DNA from: Shewanella nanhaiensis
GTDB taxonomy: Bacteria; Pseudomonadota; Gammaproteobacteria; Enterobacterales; Shewanellaceae
Length of the DNA: 64,000 nt
Assembly (NCBI RefSeq): GCF_019457885.1
Contig: NZ_JAHZST010000013.1
Coordinates: 62,001 to 126,000 of the forward strand
Reading direction: 5' to 3'
Shown: positions 37,096 through 44,595 of the stretch, piece after piece
Layout of the letters: the number at the start of each line of letters is the position of its first letter
How positions within the stretch are numbered: position 1 is the stretch's first letter
Notes under the pieces: generated by a model
Databases searched by the model: none
Seen by the model: the letters and a program-made list of their open reading frames with translations, nothing else
What the model was told of the DNA's origin: nothing
Position numbers and translations under genes: made by a program

Positions 37096-39936
37096 ATGGC
37101 CTTACCAAACGCTTCAACCTCATCCCAAAAACGCTTTATAAAAACACTGTTGGCAATTGGCGTTGCATCGGTGACAAGCCAAGCATTCGCACAAGAGAGT
37201 GCTGAAGAAAACGTTGAACGTATCGCAGTAACAGGCTCACACATCAAAAAAGGTGATTTCCAGTCTGCATCACCGATAGCGATACTCGATGAAAAAGATA
37301 TTGAAGGCGTCGGCGCTGTCAACGTAAGCGACCTTCTAGCACGTATCCCCTCCGTTTATGGAGATACGACAGGTGCAAGTTCAAACATTAGTGAGCAGAG
37401 TTCTGGGCTAAATACTGTCGCACTGCGTAATTTAGGCGCATCCAGAACATTAGTCCTGGTCGACGGCATACGTTATGTATCTGGCACCTCGGCAGGTGCT
37501 GGATATGGTGTTGATCTCAACTCTATCCCTCTGTCTATGGTTTCACGTATCGAGGTTTTAACTGGTGGACAATCCGCTTCTTATGGCTCTGATGCTGTAG
37601 CTGGGGTCATCAACCTTATCCTCAAAAAAGATTTTGAAGGTGTCGGATTTAAGGCCCAAATCGGTCAATCAGGTGAGAGTGACAAAGATAAATCTGATAT
37701 CGAACTTACACTAGGCACCAACTTTGAAAGCGGCAACGCTTGGTTCTCCGCAGGTTACTCTAGTGATGATGGACTGATGGCAAGCGATCGTGACTACTCT
37801 CGTGTCCACAAGAGTGCAGTAGATAGTGACGGTGACGGAATCTTAGATACCGCTCAATTTGTCGGCTCATCACATATTTTAAGTGGGAGAATTGGTGGCT
37901 ACAAAGGAGATGGTACTCCATTTGTTCGCACACCTGATGTTGAAACATCTGACGCCTTTAACTTCCACGAGTATCGCTCAATGCTAGCCCCTACTGATCG
38001 CATTTTTGTAGCCAGTGGATTGAACTTTGATATCAACGAAAGATCGCGTGCCAACTTCAACATTAACTATGCCCGTGTAGACTCAACAACCTTCTTTGAA
38101 CCTATCCCTTTAGATACACGCAACGATATATTCAAACTATCTAAAGGTGGCTCTACAGGCATTGATATCGCAACCCATCCTTGGTTTGCAGGTACCACCT
38201 TAGGTAACAACTTACTCAACGATGGCATAACAAATTTAGATGATGTCAGCCTGACATTTAGACGTTTATATGAGTTCGGCGGGCGCGGAGCCGAGAACAC
38301 TCGTTCAACATTTCGAGTGGCAGGTAGTTACGAATATGATTTAACTGACGATATCTACTTCACCTTAAACGGCACTTACGGTGTAACGGATCAAAATCAA
38401 AAGAATAATGGTGACATTAACTTAGATAGAGCCCGTTACGCATTAACCATTGAAGAGGATGGTTTCGGTGGTTACCAATGCAGTGACGACATCGCTCGTA
38501 TCCAAGGCTGTGTTCCCTTTAATCCATTTAAGATTGATGGTATTTCTCCTGAGGCCGTTGACTACCTTGCGGCGGATACCAACCTGTCTGGTACCATTGA
38601 GCAAACCGTGATAACTGCGATTGTTGCCGGTGACTTAGGGTTTGCATTCAGTGATGATGTTGACGCTTTGGGCTTCGCTGCAGGTGTTGAGTATCGTAAA
38701 GAGGAGGGAGAAGAGACACCAGATCCTCTTCGTCAGGGCGGAATTGTTCGAGGAGCAAAAATAGCTAAGACTCAAGGGTCATTCGATGTAGTCGACGCAT
38801 TTGCCGAACTCCACATCCCAGTTCTAGAGCAGCTTAGTTTCGACCTTGCTGTACGGGTAGGCAATTACTCCTCTGTCGGCAGCATTACAAACTGGACCGC
38901 AGGCTTCAATGCTCCAGTGCATGATTCAATTCGCTTCCGTGGCGCCATAGCGACTGCGGTACGAGCGCCCAATGTCAGCGACCTGTTTGCAGGCGGTACA
39001 GCAACAGCAGCCTTCGTCTTCGATCCCTGTGATGGAATAGATAACAGTACAAGCGGAAACATTGCAGAAAACTGCCGCTCTATTTCCGCCATACAAAACC
39101 GAATCAATACTGATGGTTCATTTACTCTTACTCAGGTTGAGCAACAAAACACGTCAGGCCTTCTCGTCGGTTCGCCAAGCGTAAAAGAGGAAACTGCCGA
39201 CACATTAACCTTAGGCGCAATATTCACACCTGAGTTTCTCGACGGGCTTTCAGTCTCGGCGGATTACTATGATATCGAAATAGATAACGCCATCACCAAT
39301 ACCGACCGAACAGTGATCTTAAATCGCTGCTACTCAGCCGACCCGAGTCAGTTTGACCCTCAATGTGCTGGCACCGTAGTACGCGATGGGCGCTCAGGAG
39401 CTGCACTAGAGGTCAACTCGGCTTCCGGTAATGAGAACATCATAGAAACCAGTGGTATTGATCTGGAAGTTGCCTACGAAACGGATCTGGGAGGTGGCGA
39501 TCTGTATGTTGGCCTAAGTGCAAACTTCCTCGATAAATATGACATTACTGGTATAGAGAGTGGTGACACTCAAAGCCTCGCTGGTGAGATCATGTTTCCT
39601 GAACTTAGATTTAACATCAACACCTCATATACCTTAGAGAAGTTCAATGTTTACTGGCAACTACGATATTGGGATGAAACCAAAGATCGTAACGACAACA
39701 CCAATATGACTGAAGAGCTCAATAGCATAGATTCGGCCATCTATAACGATCTACGCTTTAGTTACAACGTATTGGAATCGACCAACCTATTCATCGGTGT
39801 CAACAATATGTTTGATGAGCAACCGCAAGAGCTAACGGCAAACCATAAGTACCAACAAGCCGGAACCCTAACCAACGGAAGCGCATTTAACTTAACAGGC
39901 CGTGAATATTACGCAGGTATCAAGGTTCATTTCTAA
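37096..39936 (+). CDS. TonB-dependent outer membrane receptor, probably for sialic acid or sialoglycans
   Basis: A 946-residue receptor with an N-terminal signal peptide (about 1-32, ending AFA). The plug domain starts near ERIAVTGSHIKKG (a possible TonB-box region) and includes the plug motifs LVLVDGIRYV and SASYGSDAVAGVINLIL. A long beta barrel ends in the aromatic C-terminal residue F946 (YYAGIKVHF). ATG at 37096 follows AGGA. Receptors of this NPxR/CarboTonB-like length often take up carbohydrates. It heads the operon with nagA and nanA and has a NanR-type site upstream, so sialic acid uptake is inferred; no ligand contact can be seen in the sequence. Confidence 0.9.
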   Translation: MALPNASTSSQKRFIKTLLAIGVASVTSQAFAQESAEENVERIAVTGSHIKKGDFQSASPIAILDEKDIEGVGAVNVSDLLARIPSVYGDTTGASSNISEQSSGLNTVALRNLGASRTLVLVDGIRYVSGTSAGAGYGVDLNSIPLSMVSRIEVLTGGQSASYGSDAVAGVINLILKKDFEGVGFKAQIGQSGESDKDKSDIELTLGTNFESGNAWFSAGYSSDDGLMASDRDYSRVHKSAVDSDGDGILDTAQFVGSSHILSGRIGGYKGDGTPFVRTPDVETSDAFNFHEYRSMLAPTDRIFVASGLNFDINERSRANFNINYARVDSTTFFEPIPLDTRNDIFKLSKGGSTGIDIATHPWFAGTTLGNNLLNDGITNLDDVSLTFRRLYEFGGRGAENTRSTFRVAGSYEYDLTDDIYFTLNGTYGVTDQNQKNNGDINLDRARYALTIEEDGFGGYQCSDDIARIQGCVPFNPFKIDGISPEAVDYLAADTNLSGTIEQTVITAIVAGDLGFAFSDDVDALGFAAGVEYRKEEGEETPDPLRQGGIVRGAKIAKTQGSFDVVDAFAELHIPVLEQLSFDLAVRVGNYSSVGSITNWTAGFNAPVHDSIRFRGAIATAVRAPNVSDLFAGGTATAAFVFDPCDGIDNSTSGNIAENCRSISAIQNRINTDGSFTLTQVEQQNTSGLLVGSPSVKEETADTLTLGAIFTPEFLDGLSVSADYYDIEIDNAITNTDRTVILNRCYSADPSQFDPQCAGTVVRDGRSGAALEVNSASGNENIIETSGIDLEVAYETDLGGGDLYVGLSANFLDKYDITGIESGDTQSLAGEIMFPELRFNINTSYTLEKFNVYWQLRYWDETKDRNDNTNMTEELNSIDSAIYNDLRFSYNVLESTNLFIGVNNMFDEQPQELTANHKYQQAGTLTNGSAFNLTGREYYAGIKVHF

Positions 39937-39958
39937 CTTTAAATACTTTGCAAGTGGT

Positions 39959-39983
39959 GGGGTAGAGGCAAGCTCTCTACCCC
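39959..39983 (+). promoter_or_regulatory. Intergenic hairpin between TonB receptor and nagA
   Basis: A 9-bp perfect stem GGGGTAGAG / CTCTACCCC with a 7-base loop is followed by GATTTTCC rather than a solid T run. It may be a leaky terminator or an mRNA-stabilising structure that lowers downstream nagA-nanA relative to the receptor. Confidence 0.6.
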
Positions 39984-40008
39984 GATTTTCCCTGTTCGAG
40001 AGTTATCT

Positions 40009-41148
40009 ATGATCACAACCCTTATCCCTGACAGCCTATTCGATGGTGAACGGCTCCATATACAACAACCCATTAGCTTTAAAGATGGGAAGATTATTGC
40101 TATGGATACGGTAAAAAAAGCCAAAGAATACCGCTTGAATGGGTTATTAACGGCTGGATTTATCGATACACAAGTCAATGGTGGTGGAGGTAAGCTGTTT
40201 AACCAACAACCCGAACTAAGCACTCTATCTAGTATGGTAGAGGCCCACTCTCGGTTTGGCACTACAGCAATGTTACCCACATTGATCACCGATGAGATAA
40301 CAAAAACCAAGCAAGCAGCCGATGCCATCAGCACGGCGATAGCTCAAAAAGTACCAGGAGTATTGGGGATCCACTTTGAGGGACCCCATATCAGTGCTGT
40401 TAAAAAAGGGATCCACCATCAAGATAAAATCCGCCCTATTACAGAGCAAGAGTTAGAGTTATATTGTCGGGACGATCTTGGCATAAAGCTGATTACATTA
40501 GCACCTGAAGCCGTTGACGTATCAAGGATAAAAACCTTAATTGAGCATCAAGTTATTGTCTCTCTTGGTCACTCAAATGCCAGTTTTGACCAGGTAAACC
40601 TAGCTTTAAATGCGGGGGCCACAGGTTTTACTCACCTCTTTAATGCCATGTCTCCCTTAAACTCCCGCAGCCCTAACATGCTAGGAGCCGCCCTACTCGA
40701 TCCTAAAAGTTGGTGCGGCCTTATTCTCGATGGGCACCATGTTCACCCTGCCTGCGCTCAGATCGCCTATCAAATAAAGACTGAGGGCAAACTAATGTTG
40801 GTCACCGATTCAATGTCAACCATAGGCTCAACCCAGAGCCAATTTCACTTCGACGGCCATGATATTGAGCTAACACAAGACAAGTTAACCAGCCAAACAG
40901 GACAACTGGCAGGGTCGGCGCTTAACATGATCGCTGCGGTCAACAATGCCACCTCAATGCTAGGGGCCCCGGCATCACAAGCCCTAAACATGGCCAGTGC
41001 CTATCCGGCAGAATTTCTAGGTTTACAGAAACAAAGAGGCAGTATCAAAATAGGTAATGTCGCTGATCTGCTTCTGTTAAATGACTCACCTTCCACCACT
41101 CGAGTCCATGTTAAACATGCGTGGATTTCGGGCTCACAAGTTTTTTAA
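40009..41148 (+). CDS. nagA: N-acetylglucosamine-6-phosphate deacetylase
   Basis: NagA removes the acetyl group of GlcNAc-6-P, giving glucosamine-6-P. The 379-residue amidohydrolase has metal ligands E124 (GIHFEGPHIS), H188 (SLGHSNASF) and H209 (GFTHLFNAM), and the catalytic D267 (LVTDSM). The substrate loop NGGGG near residue 57 replaces the NGCGG of E. coli NagA. Its place in the nan island supplies the deacetylation step after NanE. The stop is 11 bp before nanA. Confidence 0.95.
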   Translation: MITTLIPDSLFDGERLHIQQPISFKDGKIIAMDTVKKAKEYRLNGLLTAGFIDTQVNGGGGKLFNQQPELSTLSSMVEAHSRFGTTAMLPTLITDEITKTKQAADAISTAIAQKVPGVLGIHFEGPHISAVKKGIHHQDKIRPITEQELELYCRDDLGIKLITLAPEAVDVSRIKTLIEHQVIVSLGHSNASFDQVNLALNAGATGFTHLFNAMSPLNSRSPNMLGAALLDPKSWCGLILDGHHVHPACAQIAYQIKTEGKLMLVTDSMSTIGSTQSQFHFDGHDIELTQDKLTSQTGQLAGSALNMIAAVNNATSMLGAPASQALNMASAYPAEFLGLQKQRGSIKIGNVADLLLLNDSPSTTRVHVKHAWISGSQVF

Positions 41149-41159
41149 AGAGGCTTTCT

Positions 41160-42086
41160 ATGGAAAGAATTAATAGTTTAATCAATGCACCTTTTACGGC
41201 ATTCCACCCTGACGGTTCACTCAACTTAACCTTAGTACCAAGTTATATTCAAACCTTGATTAACAGTGGTATTGCCGGTGTATTTATTAATGGTTCATCT
41301 GGTGAAGGCCACCTCCTCACAGAGGAGGAGCGTATGATATGTGCCGAAAAATGGGTCGAGTCTGCACCAGCTAACTTTAAAGTGATTGTTCATGTGGGTA
41401 GTAACTCAATCAATGCCAGCAAAAAACTCGCTCAACATGCTGCCCAAATTGGCGCCTGGGGATTTAGCGCCATGGGTCCCACCTTTCCAAAGATAAATCG
41501 AGTTAATGAACTTGCCGATTACTGTGCTGAGATTGCCGCGGCAGCCCCCACGCTTCCATTTTATTACTACCATATTCCAGCATTTACTGGTGTTTACACC
41601 TCAATGGTTGAGCTACTCAAGGCCGTTGATGGGCGTATAGATAACTTCTCCGGTATCAAATACACCTATGAGAGTCTGTATGAATATACTCAGTGTCGTC
41701 GATACAGTAATGGGAAATATGATGTTCTCCATGGACAGGATGAAACCTTACTTCCATCCCTTGCTTTCGGTGGAGCTCAAGGCTGTATAGGCGGCACATT
41801 TAACTATGCAGCTGGTTTATACACACAAATTCGAGCGGCTTTCAGTGAAGGAGATTTTGACAAGGCACAACAGCTGCAATATCAATCCTTAGATCTTATC
41901 GACGTTATCTGTCGCTACAGAGGAAATATCGTTGCAGGGAAACAGATCATGAAGCTTATCGGTCTCGATCTAGGCCCTAATAGAACTCCATTTCAAAACC
42001 TTAGCCCCGTTGAGCTTGCATCCATGAAGCAAGAACTCGAGTCGATAGGTTTCTTTAGCTACGCAAATGAGGTCTCACATTTGTAG
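41160..42086 (+). CDS. nanA: N-acetylneuraminate lyase (vertebrate-like type)
   Basis: NanA splits sialic acid into ManNAc and pyruvate through a Schiff base. The 308-residue TIM barrel has the lysine nucleophile K167 (FSGIKYTY), Tyr137 in FYYYHIP, and the carboxylate-binding loop NGSSGEG (44-50). The stretches LAQHAAQIGA and AAAAPTLPFYYYHIPAFTGV resemble the vertebrate lyase (NPL) more than E. coli NanA. ATG at 41160 has AAAGAGG upstream; a longer in-frame start (41121) would run into nagA. Last gene of the + operon; a terminator follows. Confidence 0.93.
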   Translation: MERINSLINAPFTAFHPDGSLNLTLVPSYIQTLINSGIAGVFINGSSGEGHLLTEEERMICAEKWVESAPANFKVIVHVGSNSINASKKLAQHAAQIGAWGFSAMGPTFPKINRVNELADYCAEIAAAAPTLPFYYYHIPAFTGVYTSMVELLKAVDGRIDNFSGIKYTYESLYEYTQCRRYSNGKYDVLHGQDETLLPSLAFGGAQGCIGGTFNYAAGLYTQIRAAFSEGDFDKAQQLQYQSLDLIDVICRYRGNIVAGKQIMKLIGLDLGPNRTPFQNLSPVELASMKQELESIGFFSYANEVSHL

Positions 42087-42092
42087 CCATTT

Positions 42093-42124
42093 AGCTCAGT
42101 CAAAATATTTGGCTGAGCTTTTTT
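42093..42124 (+). terminator. Terminator of the TonB receptor-nagA-nanA operon
   Basis: Stem AGCTCAG / CTGAGCT with a 13-base loop, then TTTTTT, seven bases after the nanA stop. Confidence 0.85.
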
Positions 42125-42158
42125 CTCAAAACTCATAAGAGCTCTCTCTACCTATCTT

Positions 42159-42959
42159 TTATGAGTAAAAGCCGAACTCGTTATTTAGTCGGGTATTTTG
42201 TTCGTTCACCCAGGAAAAATACTCGGTATTATCCAACTCACTCGCGGCTTCTCTATCGAGTAAAACCACTGCATCTCGATGCATCTGCAGAGCCGACGCG
42301 GGGCACATGGCACTCAAGGGGCCTGTTATCATCTGCTTAACCGCCTTAGCCTTATTAAGCCCCGTTGCCATAAGCAATAGATTACGACTATCTAAAATAG
42401 TCGCAATCCCCATGGTCATCGCCATATCCGGTTGATATTCACCCTGCTCAAATAGTCGACTGTTATCTTTAATCGTCTGAGGAGTTAAACTTTTGACCCG
42501 TGTTCTAGACCCTAAACTGGAGGTAGGTTCATTAAATCCGATATGACCATTCGCCCCCAAACCTAAGATCTGCAGGTCAACACCTCCCGCTAGTTGAATA
42601 TTTTTCTCGAAAGCAGCAGCTTCAACTCTGGGATTCTGTCCAATGAAGCAGGTAGGAAGGTAGGTATTGTTATGATCTATATCGATATGCTTAAACAGGT
42701 TTTTAGTCATAAAATATCGATAGCTTTGTGGATTATCGGGCGCAATATCAAAATACTCATCTAAATTAAAACTCTTTACCTGAGCAAAACTTAGCTCTCC
42801 TTTTCGATATAGATTAACTAGCTGTTTATAAAGTGCTATCGGAGTACTTCCTGTTGCAAGCCCCAGCACAGAATCAGGCTTTTCATCAATAAGGGACTTA
42901 ACCCTTAAGGCTGCATGCACTGCCACCTGGCTAGCACTATTTAAGATGATCACCTGCAT
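42159..42959 (-). CDS. nagB: Glucosamine-6-phosphate deaminase
   Basis: NagB converts glucosamine-6-P to fructose-6-P and ammonia, the last step into glycolysis. The 266-residue product has the phosphate loop LATGSTP, catalytic D67 (FNLDEY) and the NGHIGFNEP motif (H139). Asn137 stands where E. coli has a catalytic Asp141, as in the short Bacillus-type NagB, and the C-terminal allosteric extension seems absent or short. Its start overlaps the nanK end by 10 bp. Last gene of the - strand nan operon. Confidence 0.95.
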   Translation of the reverse strand: MQVIILNSASQVAVHAALRVKSLIDEKPDSVLGLATGSTPIALYKQLVNLYRKGELSFAQVKSFNLDEYFDIAPDNPQSYRYFMTKNLFKHIDIDHNNTYLPTCFIGQNPRVEAAAFEKNIQLAGGVDLQILGLGANGHIGFNEPTSSLGSRTRVKSLTPQTIKDNSRLFEQGEYQPDMAMTMGIATILDSRNLLLMATGLNKAKAVKQMITGPLSAMCPASALQMHRDAVVLLDREAASELDNTEYFSWVNEQNTRLNNEFGFYS

Positions 42960-43846
42960 ACTCTATCTCCTTTACTGCCCGCTTGGGTCAAATATTGGGA
43001 ATAGAGCGCCGCTCCCACAAGGTCAGCATTTGCACCAGAAAGTGGCGCTAATAATTTCACCTTATATATCTCAGGGAGCCGATTAAGCAGACTTCGCACG
43101 CGAGCGCTAAACTCATGTGACAAGCCAATGCTGCCACCTAAAACCACAACTTCTGTACCAGTCACAGCCTTTATATTAGCAATCAACTCAACTAATGCAG
43201 CCGCCCCTCTGTCGATCAGATCATTGACTTCAGGGTTTGACAGATGCATCTCAAATACTTGCTTACAGCTAACCGAGCAGCCTAGTATCTCAGATGCTTG
43301 ACGGGCAATTGCTCTGCCAGAGGTGATCGACTCAACACAGTTTTTACGCCCACAGACACAAGCCTGCTGATGCCTATCTGGCTGAGGTACCGATACATGC
43401 CCCAAATGCGCACAAAAACCGTCATAGGAGGTGACTAGCCGACCATTTTGAACCATTCCCCCGCCCACTCCGGTCGAAACGGTGATATACACTAAGGTCT
43501 CTCGGTACTCGCCAATGATATACTCAGACCAAGCAGCGGCTGCTGCGTCATTAATAATGGTAACCGGAAGCTCAAAACTAGCCTCCAACTGCTGATGTAA
43601 ACAGAGTTCAGCATCTGGACCAACTCCGAGAAACTTAACCCTATCTTCGGCAACTTGACCTGTACAAGCAAGAGCAAGCGAGTCAGCTTTTCCTAACCAA
43701 TCACGGCAGAGTCTCAACAGTACATCTGGCAAGGTTTTCAGATTTTGATGTAATACCGAAGGGATCTCCACCCGCTCAACAATAACGCCATCTTCAACCA
43801 GAGCCGCGGCGATTTTTGTTCCCCCAACATCAATTGAGATAATCAT
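42950..43846 (-). CDS. nanK: ROK family N-acetylmannosamine kinase
   Basis: NanK phosphorylates ManNAc to ManNAc-6-P. The 298-residue product has the ROK fold: ATP loop SIDVGGTKIAAAL, catalytic Asp in INDAAAAAWSE, and the zinc site with H in GHVSV followed by CVCGRKNC. Other ROK sugar kinases look alike, but its place between nanE and nagB makes ManNAc the likely substrate. It overlaps nanE by 4 bp and nagB by 10 bp. Confidence 0.92.
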   Translation of the reverse strand: MIISIDVGGTKIAAALVEDGVIVERVEIPSVLHQNLKTLPDVLLRLCRDWLGKADSLALACTGQVAEDRVKFLGVGPDAELCLHQQLEASFELPVTIINDAAAAAWSEYIIGEYRETLVYITVSTGVGGGMVQNGRLVTSYDGFCAHLGHVSVPQPDRHQQACVCGRKNCVESITSGRAIARQASEILGCSVSCKQVFEMHLSNPEVNDLIDRGAAALVELIANIKAVTGTEVVVLGGSIGLSHEFSARVRSLLNRLPEIYKVKLLAPLSGANADLVGAALYSQYLTQAGSKGDRVCR

Positions 43847-44550
43847 ACTTTCCTGCCTGATCCATCAATGCGGGTTACAAACCACTGGGTAATATGTTCA
43901 ATCCGAGTAATTGCCGAGCCAACAGTGACACAAAATGCCCCTAACTCTATCGCCTTAGCTGCTCGCTCCGGTGAGTTATAGCGTCCCTCAGCAACCACTT
44001 TTAATCCCTGTAACTGCCATTTCTCAACTAACTCATAATCTGGCTGTTCAGGCACCGCTTGATCCTGCGTGTAACCTGACAGAGTACTACCGATAAAGCT
44101 ACAGCCAAGCTTTGCCAGCTTTATCCCCTCCTCAAACTCTGCACAATCCGCCATGGCGATACAGCCACACTCATGAATAGTATTAAGTAAAGTTTCTACA
44201 TCCACAGGCCTTACTCTGTCAGTCCCATCAAATGCAATAATCTTAGCCCCAGCATCTGCTAGCATTTTAATATCATCGACAAAGGGGGTAATTCTGATTG
44301 GACAGCCTGATAGATCCCGTTTGATAATCCCAACAATAGGCAATTCAGTGGCAGCAGCAACGGCTTTTACATTCTCAACGCCTTCAATGCGCACTCCCTT
44401 GGCACCACCTGCAATTGCAGCCAGCGCCATGGCACGCACATGCTCCACTTTATCCATAGGACCGTCATCCACTGGCTGACATGAGGCTATCAGTGCTCCC
44501 TTCAATTGATTAACTAACTGTTTTTCCAAAGCTCGATTGATTGCAGACAT
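43843..44550 (-). CDS. nanE: N-acetylmannosamine-6-phosphate 2-epimerase
   Basis: NanE epimerises ManNAc-6-P to GlcNAc-6-P. The 235-residue TIM barrel has the NanE motifs GALIASCQPV, VGIIKRDLSG, IIAFDGTDR and VVAEGRYNSPE. The catalytic Lys is in IKRDLS and the Glu in VAEGRY. The length is normal (E. coli 229). It lies 45 bp after the fusion gene and overlaps nanK (ATGA type). Confidence 0.95.
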   Translation of the reverse strand: MSAINRALEKQLVNQLKGALIASCQPVDDGPMDKVEHVRAMALAAIAGGAKGVRIEGVENVKAVAAATELPIVGIIKRDLSGCPIRITPFVDDIKMLADAGAKIIAFDGTDRVRPVDVETLLNTIHECGCIAMADCAEFEEGIKLAKLGCSFIGSTLSGYTQDQAVPEQPDYELVEKWQLQGLKVVAEGRYNSPERAAKAIELGAFCVTVGSAITRIEHITQWFVTRIDGSGRKV

Positions 44551-44595
44551 CTTAATTCCTAAATTACTAATCGCCCTAAGACTAACCTTTACCCA

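Noticed and set aside
42131..42166. Imperfect inverted repeat ACTCATAAGA / TCTTTTATGAGT at the nagB stop
   Set aside because: It could serve as the nagB terminator on the - strand, but the arms differ in length and the T run is short, so it was not listed as a feature.
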